From Euglena gracilis (lineage: Eukaryota > Euglenida > Euglenophyceae > Euglenales): a stretch of 64,000 nucleotides of DNA. Shown one piece after another: positions 22,141 to 43,859 of the stretch. Position numbers and translations under genes: made by a program. Every line of letters starts with the position of its first letter. The stretch's first letter is position 1. Under the pieces are notes generated by a model. That model saw only the letters and a program-made list of their open reading frames with translations. It searched no databases and was not told where the DNA came from. The stretch is from positions 70,988,914-71,052,913 of the forward strand of contig CP154956.1 of assembly GCA_039621445.1 (NCBI GenBank), read 5' to 3'.

Positions 22141-24328
22141 TGCTGTCTGTGTGCAACACTCTGGTTGCATTTTGTGGGAAGGGTCTGCCCCCCCAGGTGT
22201 CCAGCAGAATTTTTATTTCCCTTAATTGGGCTTTGATTTCCTGGGAGATAAGGTGTTTTGAGTCCCAGGGGGCTGTGGACTTTGCCACCAAAAAATTTGC
22301 CAGGGTGTCTGTAAAAGCCCTTAAAAAGGGCAGGGCCATTAGGTTGCATCTTATTTGGCCCAAAATGGCAGCCAATTGCCTTTTTGACATGTAATCTTTT
22401 TTCACAATTTTTCCCAGCTCCTTTTTTATGGTTTTGACTTTCTGGGGGGGCACCTGTAGTTTTCCTTCCTGGAAGTTCAGTTGAAACCCCAGATGGGTTA
22501 CCACTTGTGTGGGCTGCAGGGTGGACTTTTTCACATTGATTTTGAATCCAGAATCCAGCAAATCTTTGACAACTGTTTTCAGGTGATGTTGTAAAATGTT
22601 TTGGGTGGGGGCCACCAGCAAAATGTCGTCCAGGTAAATAAATACCTGGATGCCCCTTTTTCTCCACAGTTTCTCGAATGTTTTCATCACTGACATGAAA
22701 ATTCGGGGCATTACATTTAGCCCAAAGCAGCCTGTTTGAAATTCCCAGGTCTGCCCCCCCACCTGATGCCTTAAAAATGGCCTGAGGCCTGGACTTACTG
22801 GAATATGAAAATAGGCATCTTTTAGGTCTATTTTTGCTGCCCAGTGGCCTTTTTCCAAAACTGGAAAAATGTGTTGGATATGATCCAACTTGAAGGGTTT
22901 TACTTGAAACTGCTGATTTATTTCTCTGCAGTCGCTGATCATTCTCCATTTGGTTGTTCCCCCTTCTGTTTTTGAAATTAAAAACCATGGGATCAAATGC
23001 TGGGTGTCTGAATCCCAAACTCGTTTCACTGACCCAGATTTTTCGTAATCCAGCAGAATTTTTTCTGCCTGGTTCAGGTCCAGGTTGGCCCTGGGCTTTG
23101 GGTGGGTGGACAATTTTGGGGGATTTACCCAGGGGGGCTGAATTCCATTCTTGATCAGTTGACATGTTGCTGGGGGGGCATTTTTTGTCCACCATTTTAG
23201 ACTTTTCTGAAGTCTCTGGTACAGGGGGGTGTCTCCCCATTTTTCCTCCATAGAATTTATTTTCCCAACCAGATGATTTTCTGGGGGCTGGGTGAGGGGT
23301 GTTGGACATTGCACCTCTGAAGTGAATTGAGCATTTTGCAAAGGTGGCTGGGGGGGTGTGCATGCTCTGCTCACAGTCTCTCTGATCCTCCACTTTGTCA
23401 TTGTTGTTGTCGATTGACATACCATAGGGGCACCTTTTTGGGTCTCCCCCTTGTTGTGATTTGCCCCTGCCATGGGCACTGAAGAATAAACTTGAGGGGG
23501 GGCTGCCCCCTTGTCCTCCATAGCCCCTTCTGGGGCATCCTCCTGAGGCTGCCACTGGAATAAAATATTGGAATCCCCTGCTGGGGGACAGCCCTTTAGC
23601 TTCTGGGGGTTCTCCCCTTCTGATATTCGATGGCCCCAGTGGCCTTGATGATAATTCTGGCCCCACTGGCCCTTTTGATGTTGGCCCCACTGGCCTTCTT
23701 GAGATTTTGAAAGTTGATTGATTGATTTCTTTGATTTCTCTTTGATCTTGGGCGCCATACCCATTGATAATCTTGGGGGACCTCTGGGGGCCAATCCTTT
23801 TCCCCTGATGGGGTTTGTGATGAAGAAATGGCTGGGGGGGTGTTGTGGACCTGTCCTGCCCCTGCCATTGGGCATTTGTTTGTAGAATTGGCCACCCTGG
23901 CCTTGGTATTGTTGGCCACCCTGGCCTTTGTTCCATCGGCCGCCATGGCCATTGCTGTTGTGGCCGCCATGGCCCAGCTTGCTGTTTTGGCCGCCATGGC
24001 CTGTGCGGTTTTGGCTGCCATAGCCCCGCTTGGATGCATTGTGTGTTGTGTAATGTTGGCCCCAATGGCCCTGCCTCCAATGGCCGTAGTGGCCTGCTGG
24101 TTGTTGCTTCTGCCCCTTTCGGGGTCTTCTGACCACTGTCTGCCAGGGTCCGTGGCCATCCCTTTGGGGGGTTTGGGTTCTGGAAATTTCTGTGGGGGAA
24201 ATTTGTTTTGGGGAAGGGGCAGCCACGGCTCGCCACAGTTGACCTGCGCCGTCAGGTTGTCCAGCTTCTGCTGCTGCTGCCTCTTGAAGTTCTCCAGCGC
24301 TGTGCTTCTTTGAAGTTGCATCTTTCAT
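22049..24328 (-). CDS. element C Gag-like plus reverse transcriptase frame
   Basis: A single open frame of 759 codons starts at 24328. The N-terminal third carries DGHGPWQTVVRRPRK and GHGGQN/QGGQ repeats (Gly/Gln-rich, no CCHC zinc knuckle). The RT follows: WRMISDCREINQQF, KIDLKDAYFHIPVS, FGLNVMPRIF, the catalytic YLDDILLVAPT, and a thumb region to LREIKILLDTWGG. The frame runs into the start of RNase H (HTDSSTHAWGGG) and is then lost at the C run 22119-22128. Gag and RT in one frame suggests a fusion polyprotein, although no protease motif is seen. Confidence 0.78.
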   Translation of the reverse strand: MKDATSKKHSAGELQEAAAAEAGQPDGAGQLWRAVAAPSPKQISPTEISRTQTPQRDGHGPWQTVVRRPRKGQKQQPAGHYGHWRQGHWGQHYTTHNASKRGYGSQNRTGHGGQNSKLGHGGHNSNGHGGRWNKGQGGQQYQGQGGQFYKQMPNGRGRTGPQHPPSHFFITNPIRGKGLAPRGPPRLSMGMAPKIKEKSKKSINQLSKSQEGQWGQHQKGQWGQNYHQGHWGHRISEGENPQKLKGCPPAGDSNILFQWQPQEDAPEGAMEDKGAAPPQVYSSVPMAGANHNKGETQKGAPMVCQSTTTMTKWRIRETVSRACTPPQPPLQNAQFTSEVQCPTPLTQPPENHLVGKINSMEEKWGDTPLYQRLQKSLKWWTKNAPPATCQLIKNGIQPPWVNPPKLSTHPKPRANLDLNQAEKILLDYEKSGSVKRVWDSDTQHLIPWFLISKTEGGTTKWRMISDCREINQQFQVKPFKLDHIQHIFPVLEKGHWAAKIDLKDAYFHIPVSPGLRPFLRHQVGGQTWEFQTGCFGLNVMPRIFMSVMKTFEKLWRKRGIQVFIYLDDILLVAPTQNILQHHLKTVVKDLLDSGFKINVKKSTLQPTQVVTHLGFQLNFQEGKLQVPPQKVKTIKKELGKIVKKDYMSKRQLAAILGQIRCNLMALPFLRAFTDTLANFLVAKSTAPWDSKHLISQEIKAQLREIKILLDTWGGRPFPQNATRVLHTDSSTHAWGGGWTSTQEKLCRNSGEKTPFCTSM

Positions 24329-24611
24329 TGAATTCTTTCGAAAAATTCAACAAGTTTTGATTTGAATTTCTGCACGAGCGTGAAATTCTGGATAGTTTGT
24401 ATTGATTGATTGTCTTCTTCTTCTCTCAATTGGTGAGGTACTTGAGGTTCCTTTCTTCTGGGTGTCGAAGGGCAATTTAGGAATCAGCCAACTCCGGCGA
24501 AAAAAGGCACTAAGCAGGGACTCCTAACCCAGCGAACAAGAACAATCCAGACAACACCGCCGGCGAGCAAGGCATGGCCTCACAAGGGCAAAGTGCGGAG
24601 CCCGAGGTGTC

Positions 24612-25350
24612 GGCTTAGTGCCCATGTTTTGCCTATCCCGTTGAAGTTGTTGGTTGGCATACCATGGGGAATCATCTTCGGGAGATTGAATTGATCTCGA
24701 CTACTTTTCTCGGTTCTTCTTCGTTTGTGAACTCTGTAAATTTCTTCTGGGTGTCGAAGGGAAAGTTAGGAATCTGCCAGCTCCGGCGAAAAAGGCACCC
24801 AGCAGGGAATCCCAACGCAGCGCACCAGAGCAATTACAGCAAACCGCTGGCGAGCAAGGCATGGTGCCCGAGGTGCCGCCGGGGTTGGCTGATTCTAAAT
24901 TTGCCCTTGGACACCCAGAAGAAAGGAACAGAGGCTCAAACAAAAAAAAAAGAGAGGAGAAGCCAATATTCAATAAGAATACACAGGAGACGAACCAGAC
25001 GAGTATCAATTCGCAAGGCAATCTTCAATTTTAGTTTTACTTCAATGAACAATGCAGTGGAGAAGAAATTGGGGTTTCACAGTCGACGTCAATTACCTGG
25101 AGCAGCAGTTGCCGCAGCAGCTGAAGAACCTGAAGGTGCGGACACAACGTGGCGAACCGTCCATGCAGTGGTCGGGGGAATCGCACATTGTGACTGAACA
25201 AAATTGCGCTGGCCGAAGCTTGAAAAAAGGCGGGGTTGGGAAGGCCTTCTTTCCACTGGCCAGCCCATGTTTTTTTCCAAATCTTCCAAATATTGCTGAG
25301 GGTGTTGGCGGGGCATACTGACTGGGCATTGAGATCAAATGGACTCACCT
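24612..25350 (+). mobile_element. head-to-head DIRS remnant (element D)
   Basis: At 24748-24790 a leader sequence (TTCTGGGTGTCGAAGGGAAA) lies in the same orientation as that of element C. About 100 bp later, 24883-24932, its complement appears (GTTGGCTGATTCTAAATTTG...GGACACCCAGAAGAAAGGAA), so two leaders point away from each other around a degenerate terminal repeat. On the + side a short frame from 25045 has AAAAEEPEGADTTWRTVHAVV, resembling the Gag start of A and C, and is then lost. This is the 5' end of a + strand element, truncated at about 25.35 kb. Confidence 0.55.
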
Positions 25351-25704
25351 CTTTCTTGTACAGTGGAGGGAGGTGATGAAGCGACAGTCAACGCTATCAA
25401 CAACTGGAGGAGTATATTAAACAATTTCACAAACAAGGGGAAGGTCAGGAGCGTTAACAGTAAACCTGAACAGCGTGGTCTGAGGTCAGGCAGAGGCCAC
25501 GGGGAGGGCGTTTGCCTTCACCATGGCTGTATGGGAAGGCCTGGTGGGGGAGGTCGAGCAACCTCCCGCCCCCACTCACCATGGTACTGCACAAATAAAA
25601 ATTTCCACCCTAAAAATCGGCACCCCAGAAATACGGGAAAGGGTGGGGGTGAGGGAGCCGGTCGACTCCGGTTTTGGGGATTCCCATACAGCCCTGGCCT
25701 CTAC

Positions 25705-37720
<12,016 letters not shown>

Positions 37721-38555
37721 CTGGAGGTGGGTGGAGAAGGTCAGGTCTACGGCCTCGAGGGGGGGCAGGGAAGGGTGCGGGTCGGGGACAGTGGCATCAG
37801 CGCCACCCTTGTTCGCACAACCTGCGATGCCCGCAATGAATACCATTTGGCATCCAGACGTTGATTTAGTGTGGTTCCAGATTCCCTTTTTGGGGTGCAC
37901 ACAAACGAGCCGCAAATGGCCGTCCTAATGAACCACACTCAACAAAGATGCAAGAACACCAAAGGTGGCCTGTGCCACAAGAACTGTCACGTACTCACAC
38001 TCACAGCGTACCAGCACGATATCTTCCCTCCCTCATGTGACGTAAGGATGAATGGCACTGGGAGAGGAACGGGGTGGGGTCAGCGACTTCCGAGGTAGCG
38101 AAGGCGATGGGGGAGGCAGGGGCTGGGGCCGGGGATGGGGAGGACACGGAGGAGGAGGAAGTGGGTGGAACTGAGGAGGGTAAGGTCATGGGCAGGGGGT
38201 GGCGCACATGGACCGATGGGGAAGTACACTTCACTGGATTCCGGTCGAAACTCGGGAGAAACTTCAGGGGACAGGGTCGCGAGTGAATTTCACCAATGCC
38301 GACGCTGCCCACCCCCCTGCCTGCTACCCTGCCATGGGCAGGGCACTAACTGAGCAGTGGTTTTGTATGGGTGTCTGGGCCCCCCCGCCAATTTTTTGAT
38401 TTTTTCCATCAAAAATGAAAAATTTTGGCGCTTTGGGCCGGTGATTTGTTTGTCGTTTTTTGAAAAGGTGCTTGAAAACACATTGTTGGGGCTTTCTTCG
38501 AGGCTTGCTCCGTTTTTTTTGTTTTTGTGCAGCCCCCCTCCCTTCCCCCAGCCCC

Positions 38556-38850
38556 AGGATTTGATATATGGAGGGCATATGGGGTGGACCACCTGCCAAG
38601 GTCCTGGGGGAACCCGGGGCCCCCAAAAAGTCAAATTTTTTCCTTCCGGCACTTTGCACCGATTTTTTGTTTGCATTTTCCAAAAAAAAATTGCCCAAGA
38701 AGTGTCATTTTCGGCCCATTTTGGAAGGCCCAATTTTTTTTGGCACGGCTCTTTGCCCCGGGCAAAAATCAATAAATTGTACTGTGTCACTGTTTAAGGC
38801 CCTCTGTCCCCCTCCTGGACCAGGGGGGGGGGGTGTCCATATACCGAACC
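38556..38850. mobile_element. diverged hAT-like miniature element
   Basis: Left end CCAGGATTTGATATATGGAG and right end CCATATACCGAACCCTCC resemble the ends of the 1082-1475 element, and the interior shares CCCCCAAAAAGTCAAATTTT, TTCCGGCACTTTGCACCG and CACTGTTTAAGGCCC. No clean target duplication remains. Confidence 0.55.
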
Positions 38851-38924
38851 CTCCTGACCTCCCTCAGGGGGGGTCTATATCATACCATTGCTTAACACCT
38901 GTCCCACCCCACCCCCCGGGGGGG

Positions 38925-39190
38925 GGTGACTGGCTGGTTTTTTCAGAGTGACTGACTGGTTTTCTGGCCAAGACCCCCCTCCCCCCGGGGGTGGGATAGG
39001 CCCGAAAAAAAAAGTGGCTGGCCTGGCACCGAAGGCGCCCGAAAAAATTTGGATTTTTGAGACTTTTTAGCAAACGTTCATTGCGCATTCAAGAGTGGCT
39101 GATCCCCCCGGGGGGGGGAGTGACTGACTGGTTTTTTGGGAAAAAGTGACTGACTGGTTTTTTTTTTCAGAGTGGAAAGCCCCACCCCCT
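38925..39190. repeat. GTGACTGACTGGTTTT-family repeat copy
   Basis: The phrase GAGTGACTGACTGGTTTTCT occurs at 38947, and GTGACTGACTGGTTTTTTGG and GTGACTGACTGGTTTTTTTT at 39119-39162, separated by C/G runs, as in the 4.8-kb copy. It ends just before the first MPO1-like exon. Confidence 0.6.
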
Positions 39191-39240
39191 CCTCTCCCCT
39201 CATTTCGTACCCTGGCAGTGGGGCCCCCCGGTCCTCACAG

Positions 39241-40247
39241 GGGGTTTCGCGCTGTACGTGACGTGCCTCGACCCGAAGTCGGGACCCGTGTCGGCGCTCC
39301 TTGCCATACTGCCCAGGCTTTCCCTGCGTTGGGAATGTGGGGGTTGCAGAAGAAGGCACAGGCGTGGAGAAAGTTGATTACCAAGGGGTGGCGTGGGATC
39401 CCCCCCAAAAAGGGGGAAATGGGACCCCCCAAAAAACACCCCAGGGCCGACTGAGATATCCGCCCCCCCCCCCCAAAGTTGGACCCCCCCTTGGCCTGAA
39501 GCGCCGGGGATGGAGGGAAGCCTCTTTTTCGACACAGAAATGATGAAAATTGCATAATTTCGGTTTCTGGGGTCTCCCCCCAAAAGGGAATCCAACTGTT
39601 TACCAATGTCCCCAAAGTTGGAACGGCTATCCTGAATATCTTCCCTGAGATTGCAATTAAATCAATATATAGATAGATATTAAATCAATAGATAGAATAT
39701 AAAGTTGGGGTCCAATGTTGGTCCCGCCCCGCGTTGTCCCCAGCGAGCCGGCTGTTCCTGCCGTCAACGCCACACACAATTGGGGGACCATCGCCCATCC
39801 CTCCCCCACGTCCCTCCCCACCCCCAACAGTTTCCTGGTCATCAAGTCAACCCCCCCACCCATGGGTCGCCTGGCCCCGTGCCTCGTCACTTCCCAACTG
39901 TTCGCCGCCCAGATGGGGGACCGCGCCGTCCCCGTCGCCGGCGCCCTCCACGCGTGCAGCTGGTTGGGGCAGTTTGTCGGCCACGTCCAGCCCCTGGCCG
40001 CCCCGGTCACACGTGACCGGTGTGACGAGGTTAGCTCTCTTTGGGCATGGGTCGCAGAGGCCGCCCCACAGCGTGTGCGAGGGCGTGGCTGGGGGCTGGC
40101 AGCGGACTGTTTGAGCGGCGGGCCCCGTCGCTGCTGAACAACCTCGCCCAGTCCTTCCTGATGGCGCCGCACTTCGTGTTCCTGGAGGCCTGCTTCTGGC
40201 CAGTGACCCCCCTGGGCCGGAAACGTCCTGCCAACCAGGCTTCTTAA
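39241..40247 (+). CDS. MPO1/DUF962 family membrane protein, C-terminal exons
   Basis: Three blocks fit the family. 39241-about 39328 encodes GFALYVTCLDPKSGPVSALL (as in plant DUF962 AFYVSLD.KAGSLAALL). About 39862-39990 encodes TSQLFAAQMGDRAVPVAGAL and HACSWLGQFVGH. 40103-40247 encodes GLFERRAPSLLNNLAQSFLM and APHFVFLEACFW, ending at TAA. The conserved string is W.GQFIGH(G)xFExRAPALLDN. MPO1-type proteins are small multi-pass ER proteins; the yeast member is an Fe(II) dioxygenase for 2-hydroxy fatty acids in alpha-oxidation. The N-terminal exon with the first His motif is not found. The junction after GQFVGH is not canonical in the expected phase; a donor at CG/GTGTGA would insert about 13 residues. 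Confidence 0.72.
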
Positions 40248-41286
40248 AGAAGGCTGCACCCCCCCCCCCCCGCCCGTGGGTGCTATGGGGTAGCCAGGTG
40301 GGTAGGGCACTGCCGATTCGGGGGGGGGGGTCTGGTTTGGAGTGTGTAGTGCAAGAGCCCACCCAGAAGATGGCCATTTTCAAGGGAAGTTTGCCTGGGT
40401 CGTCAGGCACCAGGGGGTCAAAACCGAGCCCCAGGGGGTGCCTGCTGTGGTCAGACACCCCAAAGTATATGACACCCCTCCCCCCCGGGGTTGGTAAAGC
40501 TGAAAACCCAGAGGATCTCCAATTAATTATTTCCTCTCACCCTGCCATCCATTTCCCCTCTGGCTCCATTCTCCAGATGGGCCCTGCAGATGGCTGGGCT
40601 GCCGCCGTGACCTCTATGTGAGAACTCGCCCCAAGATCCTCAACCGGATCAAGCTCAGGCCTGTGCTAAATTGAGAGGAACGTTAGCCAGAGGGGTTATT
40701 TTTTGGACACAGCCAATATCTCATATATGTGCGATATGCTATTTGTCATATATCGCATTCCGTAATTCTAAATCCGCAGACCAATGGAGCAAAACATGTT
40801 GATGCTGTGCTCATGCACATGCGGCTGCATTCCAGGGACACAAACGTGGTTATCCCCCACCTTTCCCGCAAAATTTGGTATAGAAACGATCGGGTTGGTT
40901 TCTCCCCTCACACAAAAGAGGTGCACTGGTGCATACCACCGGGGTCAACGGCCAACGTGTTCTTAGGCGGAGGATTCACATTTAAGCTTTTTAAAAAATC
41001 AAATTTCGGCGCAAATGCACCCATTCTAAAGAAAAAACCCATAAGTGCGAATCCGGACGCCTAAGCTGTTGGATGAAAATTTCCAAGAGGTATGGGATGA
41101 GAGTTTCCAAGAGGTATGGGGGTTGTAGGTGTCATCTTCGAAGGGGCTTCTTGGCAATGTCCTGTGGATGTGAACTTGTATGTGGCTGTCTTTCCCTGCG
41201 CCAAAACCCTACAACGATGCAGTTTATTCTCCCAAGGCAAGACGCGTCAGAAATTTATAATGAACTCTTTTAATCGCTGTGCCCCC
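40248..41286. other. intergenic, repeats only
   Basis: It contains a GGTGCCTGCTGTGG-type repeat at 40.28-40.50 and a 104-bp inverted-repeat element at 40962-41065. No gene recognised. Confidence 0.5.
40962..41065. mobile_element. 104-bp relative of the 26.6-kb inverted-repeat element
   Basis: The left end CTTAGGCGGAGGATTCACAT and the right end AAGTGCGAATCCGGACGCCT (followed by AAG) match the termini of the 26648-28281 element, with a subterminal GCGCAAATGCACC. It is an internally deleted, miniature form. Confidence 0.65.
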
Positions 41287-41500
41287 CCCAGGGTTCGATA
41301 TAAGGAGGGCGTACATGGTTTAGGTGGGGGGTGTCCCCCCCAGCCCCCCCCACCGGCCCGCAAGGGGGGGCGCCCGGACCCCCCCACCTGCCAGGGGGGT
41401 ACCCGGGACCCCCCAAAAGGTCAATTTTTTCCTCCGGTGCTTCGCGCCGGAGTTTTTGGTAATTTTCTGCCATTGACCTGATGACCTGATGACCCCAGGT
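41287..41500. mobile_element. truncated hAT-like miniature element
   Basis: From CAGGGTTCGATATAAGGAGG onward this matches 1082-1300 almost identically (GCGTACATGGTTTAGGTGGG, CAAAAGGTCAATTTTTTCCT, GGAGTTTTTGGTAATTTTCT, GCCATTGACCTGATGA). The right half is missing. Confidence 0.75.
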
Positions 41501-41706
41501 TGACCCAGGGCCATTCTGGCTGCAAATTTTATTTTTCCAGGCAGGAAAGTTTTAGAAGGGGTCTTGGCCGATTTCGGGTTTCTAGGGGTGGGGCATGGCG
41601 TTTTTTTTTAAAAAAAAGAAAAGTGGGTTGGCCCGGGAAATGCCCCACCCCCGAAGTGGTGAATTATGGTGCTCTTGAAGGGGTGCAGTTTCCCGGGGCC
41701 AGGCAC

Positions 41707-41870
41707 CTATGGCCGACCAGGGCCGACCAGGGCCGACCAGGGCCGACCAGGGCCGGCCAGGGCCGACTATGATTTTCAGGACCCCTGTAGGTGGGGGTTC
41801 CGACCAGGGCCGACCAGGGCCGACCAGGGTCGACCAGGGCCGACTTGCATGTGATTGGCCGACCGAAGGG
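41707..41870. repeat. GGCCGACCAG minisatellite, array 1
   Basis: Tandem 10-base units GGCCGACCAG at 41712-41765 and 41798-41845, split by a non-repeat phrase. Array 2 lies at 42660-42742. The flanks share CACCTATGGCCGAC and the variant GCAGCCGACC at 42022-42050. Confidence 0.9.
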
Positions 41871-42069
41871 GAATGGATGAAGGACTTAGGCAGCTTTCCC
41901 TCTGAACCAAGCTCCTTTGATGATGCTGGGCAGTGCTGGGCGATGCAGGACGATGCTGGCCCGGCAGCATCGACCGCGGGTTACCGCGGGTTTCAGGACT
42001 GTCATAGGTGGGTTGCCAACCGCAGCCGACCGCAGCCGACCGCAGCCGACCGTGCAACTTTTTTCTGAT

Positions 42070-42660
42070 TGATGTCATTTTTTCAGTGAGAATGAGGAAT
42101 TTTATCCCAGATTTTGAGATTTTTCTGGCTCGTCTGGCTCATGTTGTCACTTTTGGCTACTTTTGGCCGCTTTTGGCCACTTTAGGTCGCTTTTGTCCCC
42201 TTTTGGCCCATTTGTCACCATAATTCACCAATTTCGACCTATTTTGACCATTTTTTGCCACTTTTTGCGCACTTCTTGTAATTTTGGCCATTTTGTCCTG
42301 CTCTGGGGCCATTTTTGACCATTTAAAGCCATTTTCGACCTTTTTTTGTTATTTTGCCCATTTTTTTGGTCTCTTTTTGGTCCAATTTGACCATTTTTGA
42401 GCATTTTGTGCCAGTATATTGTATATTTTGAAGAACTCAACCCATTTTTGGATAATTTCCCTACAAATCTCCAGTTTTACACCCATTTTGGCCATTACGG
42501 ATCAGTTTTTGCTAACTTGGGGGCCATTTGTCACTGATTTGGCAAATATTGGGCTAATTTGGGTCATTGTGAGCATATTTTATGGCATTTTGGCCATTTT
42601 ACGCCCTTTTGGTAATTTTGGGTCATTTTTCACAATCTTTTTTTCTGTGACGCCACCTAT
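42070..42660. other. T-rich spacer with TTTTGGCCATTTT words
   Basis: A low-complexity stretch made of TTTTGGCCA/TTTTTGACCATTTT words lies between the two GGCCGACCAG arrays. No coding signal. Confidence 0.6.
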
Positions 42661-42745
42661 GGCCGACTATTTGCCGACCAGGGCCGACCAGGGCCGACCA
42701 GGGCCGACCAGGGCCGACCAGGGCCGACCAGGGCCGACCAGAGCA
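42660..42745. repeat. GGCCGACCAG minisatellite, array 2
   Basis: About seven copies of GGCCGACCAG, preceded by CACCTATGGCCGAC and followed by AGTGACCATAGGTGCCTGCC. Same unit as array 1. Confidence 0.9.
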
Positions 42746-43454
42746 CCAAAATGGGAAGTGACCATAGGTGCCTGCCCGGGGCATACATTTTTTGTGTGGT
42801 TTGTTTGCCAGCTTTCGTGCCACAACACACATGCCTGACGCTGGAGTTGAATGCGGCATATGCCCGCTGACTTTGTTGCAGATTATGCCTCAGCTGCTTG
42901 GAAGGGGGTTTTGGCATTTGTGCAAACCTCTCCCATACTGACGTCAAATGGGGATACAGACACAAGATTTAACCTGATGTTGTGAGAATATTTTTTTTGG
43001 GAATGGGTTTGGGGCTCTCTTAATTAATAAACATTTTCTTCCATTTGCTTGATGGACCGTTGGAAAACATGATTCTTTTTTAACCAAAGACCCATCAACC
43101 AATATAGCAAACATAACAAACATAAAAAACCTCCACAGAGTTGATGGACCCGACAAAACTTGATGCAACGGCCCCGGCAGGGAAGGGGTTCCTCCTGGCA
43201 CAAACGATTTGATGTTGCATCGTTGGCTGCCTTGCGATTTGACACAACACGTTGGAAGCCCAAACCCTGTCTCGCCAGTTGGGATGGCTGACCAAACTGT
43301 TCACATCAGCGTCGGAGATTGGTTGAGAGACCGTTGTACATTATTCTTGGAACCTCTGCAAAAAGGGCAACCGATAGAGGCAGCAACCTCTATCGATGTC
43401 TGCCCTTTGGCAACAAGAAGCTATGGCCAACAGACTTCCTTGGCGGGGAATCAG

Positions 43455-43525
43455 ATTTGGTGGACATTGTTATTGCTGTTGTTAGTGCTGTTGCTGTCGC
43501 TGCTGCTGTTGTTGCTGCTCATACA
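43455..43525. repeat. GTTGCTGCT triplet tract
   Basis: Imperfect (GTT/GCT)n, with further (GCT)n at 43833-43857 and (GCC)n/(ACC)n and (AAC)n at 43930-44030. These give poly-Leu, poly-Val or poly-Ala frames that I do not regard as genes. Confidence 0.75.
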
Positions 43526-43529
43526 ATTA

Positions 43530-43830
43530 CCAAGTCACTGGCCGACCCCCCCCCCCCTGGGTCACTGGTTTCTTCAGATTGACTGACTGGTTTTTGGCCT
43601 GGGTCCCCTCCCCCCTCCCCCTCTGGGGCGGGGGGGGGGGAGGGAGTTGGCAAAAAAACCACCAAGGCCCCGAGAATTTTTTTTGGCTTTTTTTCACTTT
43701 GTTGTCAAACTTCCCTTGAATGGTGGACCCCTAGTGACTGACTATCCTTCCAAAAAAAGTGACTGATTTCTGGAAGGGTGGAAATAACCCCCCTTTTTTA
43801 TCGACCCTGGGTGTGGTCGATAAAAAATTC
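43530..43830. repeat. GTGACTGACTGGTTTTT-family repeat copy
   Basis: Contains GATTGACTGACTGGTTTTTG, GTGACTGACTATCCTTCC and a closing GTGGTCGATAAAAAATTCTA comparable with GGTCGGTAAAAAATTGTATG at 5142. About 300 bp. Confidence 0.6.
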
Positions 43831-43859
43831 TATGCTGCTGCTGCTGCTGCTGCTGCTCA

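Larger units (their letters stand above)
20050..24611 (-). mobile_element. DIRS-order retrotransposon, element C (near full length)
   Basis: Outer arm 20050-20119 and internal segment 20345-20414 are perfect 70-bp complements, and 20415-20450 is a perfect complement of the far 5' end 24576-24611. The inverted terminal repeats proper pair 20104-20220 with 24494-24590. Between them lie, on the - strand, Gag-like sequence, RT, RNase H and tyrosine recombinase. At about 4.56 kb this is the best preserved copy in the window and shows the complete DIRS architecture, including the bipartite internal complementary region. No methyltransferase-type domain was recognised. It is still defective (see its coding entries). 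Confidence 0.88.
37721..39240. other. spacer between WAPL-like and MPO1-like genes
   Basis: This divergent spacer would hold both promoters and any missing 5' exons. A Ser/Pro-rich frame on the - strand at about 38.08-38.29 kb could be WAPL-like N-terminus. A hAT-like relic (38556-38850) and a GTGACTGACTGGTTTT-family repeat (38.9-39.19) occupy much of it. Confidence 0.45.

Noticed and set aside
21585-24236. 883-codon frame as one protein
   Set aside because: Only its C-terminal part (RNase H and connection) is conserved in this frame; the Gag-RT part is conserved in a different frame, so the long frame is partly a shadow.
11852-24611. LTR retrotransposon or LINE interpretation of the RT copies
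   Set aside because: There are no direct long terminal repeats, no DDE integrase and no LINE endonuclease; a tyrosine recombinase and inverted repeats with an internal complementary region point to the DIRS order.
41707-42745. CRISPR-like array
   Set aside because: The GGCCGACCAG units are contiguous with no spacers, and the context is eukaryotic.
43209-43586. Leu-rich membrane protein frame
   Set aside because: The hydrophobic run is encoded by a GTT/GCT triplet tract; no homology and no supporting exon structure.
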